A DNA stretch of 64,000 nucleotides from Ogataea parapolymorpha DL-1 (Eukaryota > Ascomycota > Pichiomycetes > Pichiales > Pichiaceae). The stretch lies in assembly GCF_000187245.1 (NCBI RefSeq), contig NC_027860.1, forward strand, positions 248,001 through 312,000, read 5' to 3'. The notes below the pieces were generated by a model, which saw only the letters and a program-made list of their open reading frames with translations, made no database searches and was not told where the DNA came from. A program made the position numbers and the translations under genes. This document shows positions 39,066 through 48,018 of this stretch, piece after piece; within the stretch, counting starts at the first letter, position 1; each line of letters starts with the position of its first letter.

Positions 39066-39137
39066 TGCCGTCCCCAGGAATCGAACCTGGGTCGCTTGTG
39101 CCACAAACAAGAGTACTAACCACTATACTAGAACGGC
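39066..39137 (-). tRNA. tRNA-His (GTG anticodon), second copy
   Basis: The 72-nt body is base-for-base identical to the copy at 3139-3210, with the same anticodon GTG and no intron. Flanks differ, so this is not a large recent duplication. A T-run follows the 3' end on the minus strand. Confidence 0.96.
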
Positions 39138-39297
39138 TTATTACAGGACTTGAAGGGCCAGGATCCAACAAGTAGAGATACACATCTTGACAGCAAACCA
39201 CTTCACCTATCTTCAGCTTTCTTCCACTTTCTTCCACTCAACCACTACAAAACTTCTTTGCACTGATCATCTCCTCGTATCTGCATTCATCTATAAA

Positions 39298-40440
39298 TTA
39301 TTCATCCATAGTAACCACAGCACGGATGCAGTCTCCCTTGTGCATGTCATGGAAAGCTAGGTTTATATCTTTCAGTGGGTGTCTGTGGGTGATGAACTCG
39401 TCAACCTTGATCTTGCCGTCCATGTAGTCCTGCACAAGATCAGGCATCTGGGTTCTTCCCTTGATACCTCCAAATGCACATCCTCTCCAGACTCTACCGG
39501 TGACCAATTGGAATGGTCTTGTGGAGATCTCCTTGCCGGCAGGCGCGACACCGATGATGATGGACTCTCCCCATCCCTTGTGGCAGGCCTCGAGAGCGCT
39601 TCTCATCACTTGGACATTACCAGTACAATCGAAGGTGAAGTCACAACCTCCGTCGGTCATTTCAATCAGTTTGTCCACAATGGTCTGGCCTTCTGGGAGC
39701 TTGGTTGGGTTGACAAAGTCCGTAGCACCAAACTTGAAAGCCCAGTCCTTTTTGGCATCGTTGACATCGATCACGATGATCTTGCCTGCCTTTTTCTGCA
39801 CAGCACCCTGGATCACAGATAGACCAATACATCCGGCACCAAACACACCAATGTTGTCGCCCTCGGAGATCTTGGCCGTGTTAATGGCAGCACCGTAACC
39901 AGTAGTAATACCACAGCCCAACAGACAGGTTCTGTCCATAGGAGCCTTTGGATCAACAGCCACGACAGAGATGTCGGCCAAAACAGTGTACTGGGAGAAG
40001 GTGGAGCAGCCCATGTAATGCAACAGAGTCTTACCCTTGCAAGTGAACCTCGAGGTTCCGTCCGGCATCACGCCCTTACCTTGGGTTGCTCTGATTTTGC
40101 CACAAAGGTTGGTTTTGCCCGACTTGCAGAACTTGCACTCTCTGCATTCCGGAGTGTACAAACAAACAACGTGATCTCCCACTTTCACACTGGTAACACC
40201 TTCACCAACCGACTCGACAACACCGGCACCCTCGTGACCGAAAACGACAGGGAATTGGCCCTCTGGATCGTTTCCTGATAAGGTGTATCCGTCCGTGTGA
40301 CAAACACCGGTGTAGGCAATCTTGACTCTGACCTCATGGGCCTTTGGAGGAGCAACCTCAATGGTTTCGATGGTGAGGTCCTTGCCTGCCTCCCAGGCAA
40401 CAGCGGCTTTACAGGTGATTGTTTTTCCGACAGTAGACAT
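39298..40440 (-). CDS. FLD1: Glutathione-dependent formaldehyde dehydrogenase (class III ADH)
   Basis: A 380-aa zinc enzyme that oxidises S-hydroxymethylglutathione with NAD+, the first step of formaldehyde dissimilation in methanol and methylamine use. Motifs: [12 protein letters not shown] and GHEGAGVVE (catalytic zinc), [15 protein letters not shown] (structural zinc), [13 protein letters not shown] (NAD fold) and [19 protein letters not shown] 40440 ([20 protein letters not shown]) gives the length of the Candida and Komagataella enzymes. An in-frame ATG at 40515 would add 25 mostly basic residues. A TATTTAAG element at 40474-40481 lies between the two, favouring the shorter form. The upstream region to 41133 is probably the methanol-regulated promoter. 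Confidence 0.96.
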   Translation of the reverse strand: MSTVGKTITCKAAVAWEAGKDLTIETIEVAPPKAHEVRVKIAYTGVCHTDGYTLSGNDPEGQFPVVFGHEGAGVVESVGEGVTSVKVGDHVVCLYTPECRECKFCKSGKTNLCGKIRATQGKGVMPDGTSRFTCKGKTLLHYMGCSTFSQYTVLADISVVAVDPKAPMDRTCLLGCGITTGYGAAINTAKISEGDNIGVFGAGCIGLSVIQGAVQKKAGKIIVIDVNDAKKDWAFKFGATDFVNPTKLPEGQTIVDKLIEMTDGGCDFTFDCTGNVQVMRSALEACHKGWGESIIIGVAPAGKEISTRPFQLVTGRVWRGCAFGGIKGRTQMPDLVQDYMDGKIKVDEFITHRHPLKDINLAFHDMHKGDCIRAVVTMDE

Positions 40441-41133
40441 TTTGCTCTGGTAAATTTTAGGCGAATTCAGTTTCTTAAATAGTCTCCGAATTTTTGATAC
40501 AGAAGGCTCCTGCATGCCTAATCGGGAATTAATAAGAGAGCTATTATCATTTGCCAATTCTCGAAATTAGATCCCCAACGGTCGGTCGACCCTGCTTTTG
40601 GTGCATATTTACACAACCGGCAGCACATCTTTGCCTTCCTACGCACAATTGATGGTCATCCGGGCATGCTGATTGGTGGAGAACAGGAAAGATTGACGCG
40701 GGGCGACTAAATAAGTGTTCATTGCATCCTCATGTTCTGGTGTATATTATGCGCAATTTTTCGGAGTAGCGAACAGGATGCCAAATGTGGATTTCTGTAG
40801 CATGGTTAATTTGAGGAGAGACCGAGTGAAAAGTACCGTGCAATTGGCCAGTGAAGCTTGAACCGTCTGTGTGGCTCGGGCCCGCCCGGGGTGTCTGACA
40901 AATCAGTTGGGAGCATGAAAAATGTGTCAAGAGCAGCTTGGTTTAGCTGAGCAGAAGAACACACCAAAAACCCCGAAACTTGCTTGCTTTCTCTGAAGCC
41001 GAACCACCAGAGAAACCTTATACATCAAAACACTACAAAAGCTGCGTCTGGCACGACTGTCTCGAAGGTGGGGAGTTAGTAATTTTCTACCCCGGTGTAG
41101 GGTGTATATTTTAAAAAATTTAGAAGTATATTT
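40441..41133. promoter_or_regulatory. FLD1/cyclophilin divergent promoter region
   Basis: About 690 bp between divergent genes with no credible ORF. A TATA-like TATTTAAG (minus strand) at 40474-40481 sits about 35 bp before the FLD1 ATG. FLD1 promoters of methylotrophs respond to methanol and methylamine, but I cannot place their regulatory elements by eye. Confidence 0.45.
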
Positions 41134-42039
41134 ATGAGCGTACTCTTGGAGACCAATGCTGGCAATCTGGTGATCGACCTTTTCGTGGACAGCGCCCCCA
41201 ACGAGTCCAGAACGTTTATTGCGCTCTGCCTGAGCAAATTCTACCACTACTCGCCGTTTGTGAACGTGCGAAAAAACGTCGCTGTGGACTCTGGCAACCC
41301 GTGCTATCCAGACCCCCTTGCTGCTCCGCAGCCAGATAAAAACATAAATTATACGCCGTCATCTCATCTCAGCCCCGAAAAATTGGGTCAGGTGCTCTTC
41401 ACCTCCAAAGGAGACGAGTTTAGCCCGGAATTCTCCATCTGCCTGGGCCCTGTGACGGACATATCCGGCCATGTCTTTGGAACCATCGGTGAGGGTTTTA
41501 CCACGCTTGAGTATATCAACGACTGCGTACTTGACGAGGCCGGCCGCCCGCTGAAAGACATTCGGATTCTGCACACTTTTGTTCTGGACGATCCGTTCTC
41601 GCTGCTGTTCGAAGCGCCTCCTAGTCCGTACCCCACGCAGAAACAAATCGACTCTTTCAGACTCTTGCTGGACGAAAGTGCGCTAGAAGACATCAAGGCC
41701 GAGTCGCATGCCCTCACGCTGGAAGTGCTGGGCGATCTGCCGTCAGCGAAAATTCAGCCTAGCGAGAAAGTGCTATTTATTTGCAAGCTCAATCCGGTCA
41801 CCGCAGAGGACGACCTGCGCTTAATTTTCCAGCGCTTTGGGGAAATAACGTCGGTTGAAGTCATCAGAGACAGACGTACCGGTCATTCGCTGTGCTACGG
41901 ATTTATTGAGTTCACCAACAAATCTGCCGTTGAACGAGCGTACCATAAAATGGAAGGTGCTATTATTGACGATAGAAAAGTGCATGTCGACTTTTCGCAG
42001 AGCACGAAACGCAAACGAAACAGAGACGATTTTATATAA
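41134..42039 (+). CDS. PPIL4-type cyclophilin with RRM domain
   Basis: A 301-aa protein from ATG 41134. A cyclophilin-like domain (about 1-165) starts MSVLLETNAGNLVIDLFVD and keeps the fold, but the catalytic motif is poorly conserved (EFSICLGPVTDISGHVFGTI). After a linker it has an RRM (about 215-290) with RNP2 LFICKLNP and RNP1-like CYGFIEF. It ends in a basic patch KRKRNRDDF. This order is that of PPIL4/Cyp6 nuclear proteins linked to splicing and transcription. S. cerevisiae lacks a clear counterpart. Its TAA abuts the COQ6 stop with no spacer. Confidence 0.8.
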   Translation: MSVLLETNAGNLVIDLFVDSAPNESRTFIALCLSKFYHYSPFVNVRKNVAVDSGNPCYPDPLAAPQPDKNINYTPSSHLSPEKLGQVLFTSKGDEFSPEFSICLGPVTDISGHVFGTIGEGFTTLEYINDCVLDEAGRPLKDIRILHTFVLDDPFSLLFEAPPSPYPTQKQIDSFRLLLDESALEDIKAESHALTLEVLGDLPSAKIQPSEKVLFICKLNPVTAEDDLRLIFQRFGEITSVEVIRDRRTGHSLCYGFIEFTNKSAVERAYHKMEGAIIDDRKVHVDFSQSTKRKRNRDDFI

Positions 42040-43404
42040 TCACTTCTCGCCCATCTTGCTCACCACGTAATCTTTGACAAATGGCACGTTGTTGAGTATA
42101 TTCACACCGAACGACCGCGCCATCACGATAGGAGCAATGTCTGTAGAGTATATCTTGTGCAGCTTGTCCACGACGCCGAGAAGAACGTGGTTGGCGGGAT
42201 ACCGCTCGCTGAAATACGGCTCTAAGGCCAATTTGGTGCCGATGTCGAGCCCGCGTTCCATCGACTTTTCCAGCACTGCCACCAGACTCTTCACGTCTGC
42301 CTGACCCATGTTCAGACCCTGCCCGGCAAGCGGGTGTGTCGTGTGCGCGGCGTCTCCAACAAGCGCTACACGGTCCTCCACGTACGTGTCTGCGTGGCTC
42401 ATTTTGAGCGGGAACTTGGCGCGCGACTTGGCCACAATCGTGTCGAGCTCCAAGGGGTACTTTTCCGTCTCCTGTGGCGACAACTTTTCATTGAAAACGT
42501 TCAGTCTCCAAGTGATCTCGCCGACAAGGTTCTCCGGGTCCTCATGAGCCATTTTGTACAAAATCTCAAGCTCCTCGACCGGCAGCTTCACGGCAGCATT
42601 CACCATGGCCAGAAACGCGTCATCGTCGAGCTTCAACAAAATGTCGGCGTATTCTGGTTTCGTCGACCACACCAAGCTTGTCCAGTTGTCTGGAAGCGGC
42701 AGCAGCGCCACAGGACCACTTGGCAAAAATCTCTGCCACCCTGTAGGATATCTGAACTCACCGTCTTTAAATTTGAGCGTAGCAACAATACCCCACCGGT
42801 TATACGACCAGCCACGGCTCTCAATCTGCGCAAATTTCCGCACCGGCGAGTTGTACCCGTCGCAACCGACAAGCAGCCGTGCTTTGAGGGACTCGCCGCT
42901 GGACAGCTGCAACACAGGCCATCCATTAATCTCGTCGCTCGTGATATTCTCGACCTTGGTGTTGTCCATAATGGCTGTTTCCTCGTTCAATTCCTCAATC
43001 CGTGCAAGTAATGCAGACTGGAGATTGACAGTCTCGCACATGGTGGCTAGCGATGGGCCGTCGAAATCGATCTGGGCTCCCGAGACCCCGTCCCATGCAA
43101 CAATGTTGTCGTAGCTCTCGACGCGGTCCTCTTTGATATGTTTCCAGACACCAATGTCTGACAAATAGGATATTGTGGCGGGCGTGAGCGAGACAACCCT
43201 GTTGGTGAAGTTGGAGGGCGGTTTCTGGTGAAAGCTCTTAAGTGGTCCGATCAGATTCCCTCCTTCCACGAGCCTGCAATTGAGCGAAGATAAGATGGAC
43301 GAGTTTTTCACAGCCGCCGCCAGCGTAAGTCCTGCGGGTCCACCGCCAATAATCACAATGTCGGCCAATTGCGTCCGTGCAGTTGACAGGAAACGAAGAG
43401 ACAT
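42040..43404 (-). CDS. COQ6: Ubiquinone biosynthesis FAD monooxygenase COQ6
   Basis: A 454-aa flavoprotein monooxygenase of the mitochondrial CoQ synthome. The first ATG is 43404 (MSLRFLSTARTQLADI), giving a short presequence before the FAD dinucleotide motif IIGGGPAGLTLAAAV. The NADH/FAD motif RLLVGCDGYNSPVRKF and the GD motif ALVGDAAHTTHPLAGQGLN are present. In S. cerevisiae Coq6 performs C5-hydroxylation and, when p-aminobenzoate is the ring source, the C4-deamination. The gene is head-to-head with FOL1 across 46 bp. Confidence 0.95.
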   Translation of the reverse strand: MSLRFLSTARTQLADIVIIGGGPAGLTLAAAVKNSSILSSLNCRLVEGGNLIGPLKSFHQKPPSNFTNRVVSLTPATISYLSDIGVWKHIKEDRVESYDNIVAWDGVSGAQIDFDGPSLATMCETVNLQSALLARIEELNEETAIMDNTKVENITSDEINGWPVLQLSSGESLKARLLVGCDGYNSPVRKFAQIESRGWSYNRWGIVATLKFKDGEFRYPTGWQRFLPSGPVALLPLPDNWTSLVWSTKPEYADILLKLDDDAFLAMVNAAVKLPVEELEILYKMAHEDPENLVGEITWRLNVFNEKLSPQETEKYPLELDTIVAKSRAKFPLKMSHADTYVEDRVALVGDAAHTTHPLAGQGLNMGQADVKSLVAVLEKSMERGLDIGTKLALEPYFSERYPANHVLLGVVDKLHKIYSTDIAPIVMARSFGVNILNNVPFVKDYVVSKMGEK

Positions 43405-43450
43405 GGGAAAATAAAAAAGTAAAAAAAAATAAAAAAATAATAAAATATCA
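43405..43450. promoter_or_regulatory. 46-bp A-rich bidirectional COQ6/FOL1 promoter
   Basis: Only 46 bp separate the two ATGs. Apart from the first three bases (GGG) and a few others it is a run of A and T on the plus strand, with two long poly(dA) tracts. It is a likely nucleosome-free element shared by both genes. Confidence 0.7.
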
Positions 43451-45670
43451 ATGTTCAATGCTCTGGTCAGATCGCGGAGGCTGCCGTTTATGCGGCGAAT
43501 TCATACCGGTGACACCGTCTCGATTAAAAACCTACGGTACTGCGGCCTGATCAACGGGCGCCAGACACCGCTCAGCCTGTCGACGGACCTGATCACAGAC
43601 TTCGGCCAGGCCAGCACTGACGATGATCTGCGGTACTCCATCAACTATGCCGTTTTGAGCCGTGATCTCCGTTCATTTGAGAAGAAGTACAGCCGCAGCA
43701 GCTTCCGTTCGCTTTTGCAGCTTGGCGAAGGCATTTTTAATGAAGTGCTTTTTAGCACCAACTGCAGGCGTGCTACCCTGACATTTAATATGGACCACCA
43801 GGACTGCGACGTGATCGTCGAAATGAGCCGTGAGAAATCAAGCGGGCTGAACATCACTCTCAAACTGGACAATCTCGGCGTCAACACCATTATCGGAGTC
43901 TTTAAGGAGGAGAGACTGGCAGAGCAGCCGGTGGTGCTAAACCTTGTAATGGAAATGGCCGGCGACTTTTCTGTCGACAAGATTGTGTCAAGCACAAAGA
44001 ACTACGTTTCCAAGTCCCAATTCAAAACCGTCGAGGCGCTCGTGTTAAACGTGGCAAAGCTAGCGTTCCAAACAACCGAAAATGCTCACCGCTGCAAAGT
44101 GTCTGTGCTTAAGCCAAAGGCTATCGGCGAAACCGACGGTGTCGGCGTTTCTGTGACCAGATCGAGGGCCGAAATGAAGTCTCAGCCACTTATAGATTTT
44201 CCGTCGTCGGAATATGTTCCTAATCTCAGCAAAACAACCACCGTCAGGGACGGGAAACATACCGTGTACCTGGCTATTGGCTCGAACCAGGGCTCACAGC
44301 TGACTAACATCAACATCGCTCTCGACGAGCTCGCAAAGCGAAACATAAAAGTCAAAGCCACGTCGTCGCTCTTCCGCTCTGCTCCAATGTACTATTTGAA
44401 CCAGCCCGATTTCGTCAATGGCTGTATTAAAGTGGAAACAGAATTACACCCTCAGGACCTTCTGAACCAGATCAAAGAAATAGAATACCAGGTGCTGGGC
44501 AGAGTCAAACATTTCGACAACGGCCCGCGGCCAATCGACCTCGACATTATTCTCTACGACGAGGCAATCTACAACTCGCCAAACCTCACCATTCCGCACA
44601 TGAGCATGCTGGAACGGCCGTTTGTGCTTGCGCCACTATGCCAGCTCGTGCCACCAGACATGCTGCACCCAGTCACCGCGGAGCCGATCCACAACCACTG
44701 GCACCAGCTGCGCAAGACGACCAAAGCAGACGAACTGCAACCGGTCATTCCTCTGTCTGGTGCACGGATGTTGCCGTACGGCAGCAGGACGCTACTGATG
44801 AGCATTTTGAACGTGACGCCGGACTCGTTCAGCGACGGTGCGGCCGCCAATCTGCAGATAGAGCATGCGCTTTCCCGTGTGGAGCAGATGGTGGCTGCTG
44901 GCGTCGACATTGTCGATCTGGGCGGATGCTCAACGCGGCCGGGCTCAGAGCAGGTTTCTGAGGCTGAGGAGCTGGACAGAGTGCTTCCTGTGCTGGAGCA
45001 GATCAGGAAACAGTTTCCAGAGCTCGTGTTGAGCGTTGACACGTACAGGGCGGAAGTTGCCCGCGCGAGTGTGCGACTTGGAGCAGATATTATCAACGAT
45101 GTGAGTGGCGGGCTTCTTGACGATAAAATGTACGAGTCTGTGGCGCAGTCAGGTGTCGGTTATGTGCTAGGCCACATGCGCGGGAATATCGCGACGATGA
45201 ATACGCTCTCGAACTACGACGAGGTTGCGCCCGGGCGAATCAAGCAGTTTTCCGATTACACTGCTGTCATGGGCGGCGTGTGCCGAGAACTTGGGGTTGC
45301 TTTCGAAAAATTGCAGGAAGCTGGAGTCCGGCGGTGGCAGGTGATAGTCGATCCCGGGCTCGGGTTTGCAAAAAAGGCGGAGCAGAGCCTGGAATTGATC
45401 AGAGACCTGCAGAAACTCAGACAGTACCGCCAACTATCGCTGGAAAGTGGAGAGTATGTCTCGTTTGACGACCTGGCCGTGCTGATGGGGCCTTCACGTA
45501 AGCAGTTTATTGGCAGAATCACAGGCAAGCCACCAAAAGACCGGGCTTTCGGAACTGCGGCAGCAGTGTCGGCATGCATTGCGAACGGCGCAGACATTGT
45601 GCGAGTTCACGACTTTGAGCCGATGAAAGATGTCGCGCTCGTGGCCGACAGCATTTATAGAACGTTGTGA
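43451..45670 (+). CDS. FOL1: Trifunctional folate synthesis enzyme FOL1 (DHNA, HPPK, DHPS)
   Basis: A 739-aa mitochondrial enzyme catalysing three steps to dihydropteroate. ATG 43451 begins a basic presequence (MFNALVRSRRLPFMRRIHTG). Two FolB-type dihydroneopterin aldolase units follow (about 22-130 and 145-250). HPPK is at about 272-430 (TVYLAIGSNQGSQL, FDNGPRPIDLDIILYDE). DHPS is at about 455-735 (LLMSILNVTPDSFSDG, VDLGGCSTRPGS, VDPGLGFAK, MGPSRKQFIGRI). DHPS condenses the pterin with p-aminobenzoate and is the sulfonamide target. It is divergent from COQ6 and convergent with GIS2, 43 bp apart. Confidence 0.96.
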   Translation: MFNALVRSRRLPFMRRIHTGDTVSIKNLRYCGLINGRQTPLSLSTDLITDFGQASTDDDLRYSINYAVLSRDLRSFEKKYSRSSFRSLLQLGEGIFNEVLFSTNCRRATLTFNMDHQDCDVIVEMSREKSSGLNITLKLDNLGVNTIIGVFKEERLAEQPVVLNLVMEMAGDFSVDKIVSSTKNYVSKSQFKTVEALVLNVAKLAFQTTENAHRCKVSVLKPKAIGETDGVGVSVTRSRAEMKSQPLIDFPSSEYVPNLSKTTTVRDGKHTVYLAIGSNQGSQLTNINIALDELAKRNIKVKATSSLFRSAPMYYLNQPDFVNGCIKVETELHPQDLLNQIKEIEYQVLGRVKHFDNGPRPIDLDIILYDEAIYNSPNLTIPHMSMLERPFVLAPLCQLVPPDMLHPVTAEPIHNHWHQLRKTTKADELQPVIPLSGARMLPYGSRTLLMSILNVTPDSFSDGAAANLQIEHALSRVEQMVAAGVDIVDLGGCSTRPGSEQVSEAEELDRVLPVLEQIRKQFPELVLSVDTYRAEVARASVRLGADIINDVSGGLLDDKMYESVAQSGVGYVLGHMRGNIATMNTLSNYDEVAPGRIKQFSDYTAVMGGVCRELGVAFEKLQEAGVRRWQVIVDPGLGFAKKAEQSLELIRDLQKLRQYRQLSLESGEYVSFDDLAVLMGPSRKQFIGRITGKPPKDRAFGTAAAVSACIANGADIVRVHDFEPMKDVALVADSIYRTL

Positions 45671-45713
45671 TTTCTTGCGTTATAATTATAACCACTTATA
45701 ACCACTATGTACT

Positions 45714-46211
45714 TTACTCCGAATCCATCTCGCAGAACTTGGAAATGTGGCCGGACTCTCCACATTTGTAACAGGTTTTGGCATTGAAGTTGGAACCGCC
45801 GCTGGCAGAGGTGCAATCTTTAGAGATGTGACCCGTCTTGCCGCAGGCGTAGCACTTGACCACGCCGGATTGACAGTCTCTAGCAAAGTGGTTCAGGCCA
45901 CCACATTTGTGGCACGTGACCTTTGGCCCGCCCCTAGCAGCAGAACAGCCTTTGGCCAAATGGCCGATTTTGCCACAGTTGTAGCACTTGGAAACCGGTC
46001 TCAGTGGTTCGGAGCATTCGCTCTGCACATGGCCGGTCTGCTTGCAGTTGTAGCACTGCTTTTGCGTGGTCTGTTTTGGTTCCGGGCAATCTCCAGACTC
46101 ATGGCCTGGCTGCTTGCAGTTGTAACACAACCGCTCGGTCTCTTGACAAGCATCGGCAAAATGACCGACCTGTCCACACTTGTAACACGTTCTTGGGAAC
46201 ACCACAGACAT
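45714..46211 (-). CDS. GIS2: CCHC zinc-knuckle RNA-binding protein GIS2 (CNBP)
   Basis: A 165-aa protein made almost wholly of seven CX2CX4HX4C knuckles, the number in yeast Gis2 and human CNBP: CYKCGQVGHFADAC, CYNCKQPGHESGDC, CYNCKQTGHVQSEC, CYNCGKIGHLAKGC, CHKCGGLNHFARDC, CYACGKTGHISKDC and CYKCGESGHISKFC. I place the start at ATG 46211 (MSVVFPRTCYKCG), since the family begins right before the first knuckle. An upstream in-frame ATG at 46298 would add 29 residues without similarity. Gis2 binds mRNAs and polysomes and joins stress granules. Confidence 0.92.
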   Translation of the reverse strand: MSVVFPRTCYKCGQVGHFADACQETERLCYNCKQPGHESGDCPEPKQTTQKQCYNCKQTGHVQSECSEPLRPVSKCYNCGKIGHLAKGCSAARGGPKVTCHKCGGLNHFARDCQSGVVKCYACGKTGHISKDCTSASGGSNFNAKTCYKCGESGHISKFCEMDSE

Positions 46212-46331
46212 CACACTAAACTCCTTCACAGGTCTAATACGACTGGAGGTATTGCCGACGATAAAAATTTTCAGATCGTGCCACCTCCCACCAGCCATGA
46301 CGTAACGGCTTATGCAACAACCCGGAGCTTA

Positions 46332-47222
46332 TCAAATCTCCTTCTGATCCATAATATAAAGCCCATAATCTGCGGTGGATTCCATCAGGTCGTACGCTTT
46401 GTCCAGATCGACCTGCTCATCCTGTTTTACGATCCGCGCAATGATCTCTGGCGTGAGCACAAATCGCGTGAAATAACTCCGACCCCAAAATTGCAGCACC
46501 TTGTTCGCCTTCTTATCTGTCAGGAGCTGGTCCAATTGGCTTAGCAAATGCTGCGTAATCGCGTCCGCGCGCATAGACCCAATATACCCGTGGTACCTCT
46601 GCTTCGGCAAATTTATTATTTCGGAGTCTGTCACGAACAAACGAGGCGAAGACTCTGCATATTCCCGTGCAATCTCGTAAAAATATGAGGCCGTCTTCCC
46701 ATTTAAAATATCCCTTGCAACAGTGACCAGTTTTTCGGTGGCCTCCAACAGCTCGTTTTTTGTGTATATTTTGGGATGGAACGATCTGTACTTCTTTGAC
46801 GTCCGCTCTGTAGCCTCTGCGTCGTCGTAAATGTGTTTCATCGGCCCCTGAGTCTCGGTAACCGCAACCACTTCGTCCGTTTCCGCCTTGTCCGCTTTGG
46901 ATAAGAGCTTGTTAATATACTTGGACTCGTCCTTGTCCGGTTTTTTGATGCTGTCGAGCTGGTTCAGCAGCTTGTCTGTGTCTTGTTTTATGCGTGAGAT
47001 GTCAAAGTCTTTGAGCAGCTCATCGGCAGAGTTTGTATGTGGTCGCTTGGAGGGCGGAACCTCGCCGCACGCGATATAAACATCGCGTTTGGATTTTCGA
47101 CGAGGTTTCGAAGCACTGGGCGACGGCCCCAGCAACGTGTCCTCGTACGGGATCCGCGAACTAAGCTTTCTGGGCTTCCGGATATAAGTCAAACTTCCAA
47201 ACTTGGTCTTGCTTGATTCCAT
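46332..47222 (-). CDS. RTC4: RTC4-like nuclear protein
   Basis: A 296-aa protein from ATG 47222. The N-terminal half is basic and disordered with NLS-like clusters (SKPRRKSKRD, SKRPH). The C-terminal 150 residues resemble the RTC4 domain: IAREYAESSPRLFV, LPKQRYHGYIGSMRADAI, FVLTPEIIARIVKQDE and AYDLMESTADYGLYIMDQ. In S. cerevisiae Rtc4 deletion suppresses a cdc13-1 telomere defect; its biochemistry is unknown. The assignment rests on the C-terminal pattern. The gene is in tandem with GIS2, whose start may share its 3' region. Confidence 0.6.
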   Translation of the reverse strand: MESSKTKFGSLTYIRKPRKLSSRIPYEDTLLGPSPSASKPRRKSKRDVYIACGEVPPSKRPHTNSADELLKDFDISRIKQDTDKLLNQLDSIKKPDKDESKYINKLLSKADKAETDEVVAVTETQGPMKHIYDDAEATERTSKKYRSFHPKIYTKNELLEATEKLVTVARDILNGKTASYFYEIAREYAESSPRLFVTDSEIINLPKQRYHGYIGSMRADAITQHLLSQLDQLLTDKKANKVLQFWGRSYFTRFVLTPEIIARIVKQDEQVDLDKAYDLMESTADYGLYIMDQKEI

Positions 47223-47364
47223 CTAGAAATAAAGTGGTGGTTAATGGTGTCCGGATGTACAATGTTTGATAATGGTATTAAAGATTATGAATGTGTGTCT
47301 TAAATAAGTTTTATATACGAGGTGTCAGGTGTGGTAGTATCGTGTCCAAGCAGCTCGATGTTAG

Positions 47365-47916
47365 CTATGTGTTGTTATTAGTGTCTGTGTTGTGTCCTTC
47401 TAGCTCGGAGACCCGCTTCCTGAGGACTTCGTTGTCGGATTTGAGGTGCTCAATGTATTTGGTGACTATGTCGAGAATCATCGACTTGTTAAGTTTCCTC
47501 CCACCGAGCCCGTGGCTTTGGAGATGGTCCGGACCCGCGGCATCGATCTCAAAGGCAACGATCTCGTTGCTCATCCAGGGAACCAGTTTCTGTAAATTTG
47601 CGATTTTAGAATTGATGTTGATTCGGTACTTGCGCTCGATTTTATTATGGGCCTTCCGCTGTGTTACTGTCATCGGCTTTTTCGACCGGGCAGTTGTGCT
47701 TTTTCTCCGGCGACGGGTTTTTGTTGTGGTAGCGAGCTCTGGCTTTTCCTCTTCGGGCGAGGTGGTAGGCGAAGAGGAAGGAGCCACGTCCATCACATCT
47801 GGAACTTCGAACAAGTCAGGTTCATAGCTTCCGACACTGCTCAGGGAGTTCCGGTGCGAATCAAAATCGTACTGGAAATCGTCCATCCAAGTGAACTCTG
47901 GCATAGCTTGCGACAT
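47365..47916 (-). CDS. SREBP-type bHLH-zipper transcription factor (TYE7/HMS1-like)
   Basis: A 183-aa factor with an acidic N-terminus, a basic cluster (TKTRRRRKSTT) and a C-terminal bHLH-Zip. The basic region RKAHNKIERKYRININ has the Tyr in place of Arg that marks SREBP-class proteins. Helix 2 (KLNKSMILDIVTKYIEHLK) runs into a short zipper (NEVLRKRVSELE). I chose ATG 47916 (MSQAMPEFTW); an in-frame ATG at 48006 reads through a good TATA box at 47956-47963, so it is probably upstream of the transcript. There is no membrane segment, unlike true SREBPs. Relatives control glycolysis (Tye7) or filamentous growth (Hms1). Confidence 0.8.
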   Translation of the reverse strand: MSQAMPEFTWMDDFQYDFDSHRNSLSSVGSYEPDLFEVPDVMDVAPSSSPTTSPEEEKPELATTTKTRRRRKSTTARSKKPMTVTQRKAHNKIERKYRININSKIANLQKLVPWMSNEIVAFEIDAAGPDHLQSHGLGGRKLNKSMILDIVTKYIEHLKSDNEVLRKRVSELEGHNTDTNNNT

Positions 47917-47955
47917 CCCGAGAGCTTGGGCTTTGTTAGCGGCGCAGGGTGCCTT

Positions 47956-47963
47956 TTTATATA
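47956..47963 (-). promoter_or_regulatory. TATA box of the bHLH gene
   Basis: TATATAAA on the minus strand, 40 bp upstream of the chosen ATG at 47916. It argues against the farther ATG at 48006. Confidence 0.55.
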
Positions 47964-48018
47964 ATATGAGGCTGGCCGTTGAATGGGCTCTGAGCTTAGT
48001 ATACATGCCAGCGCACAC

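Noticed and set aside
47917..48006. N-terminal extension of the bHLH protein from ATG 48006.
   Set aside because: The extension reads through a strong TATA box at 47956-47963 and has no conserved features.
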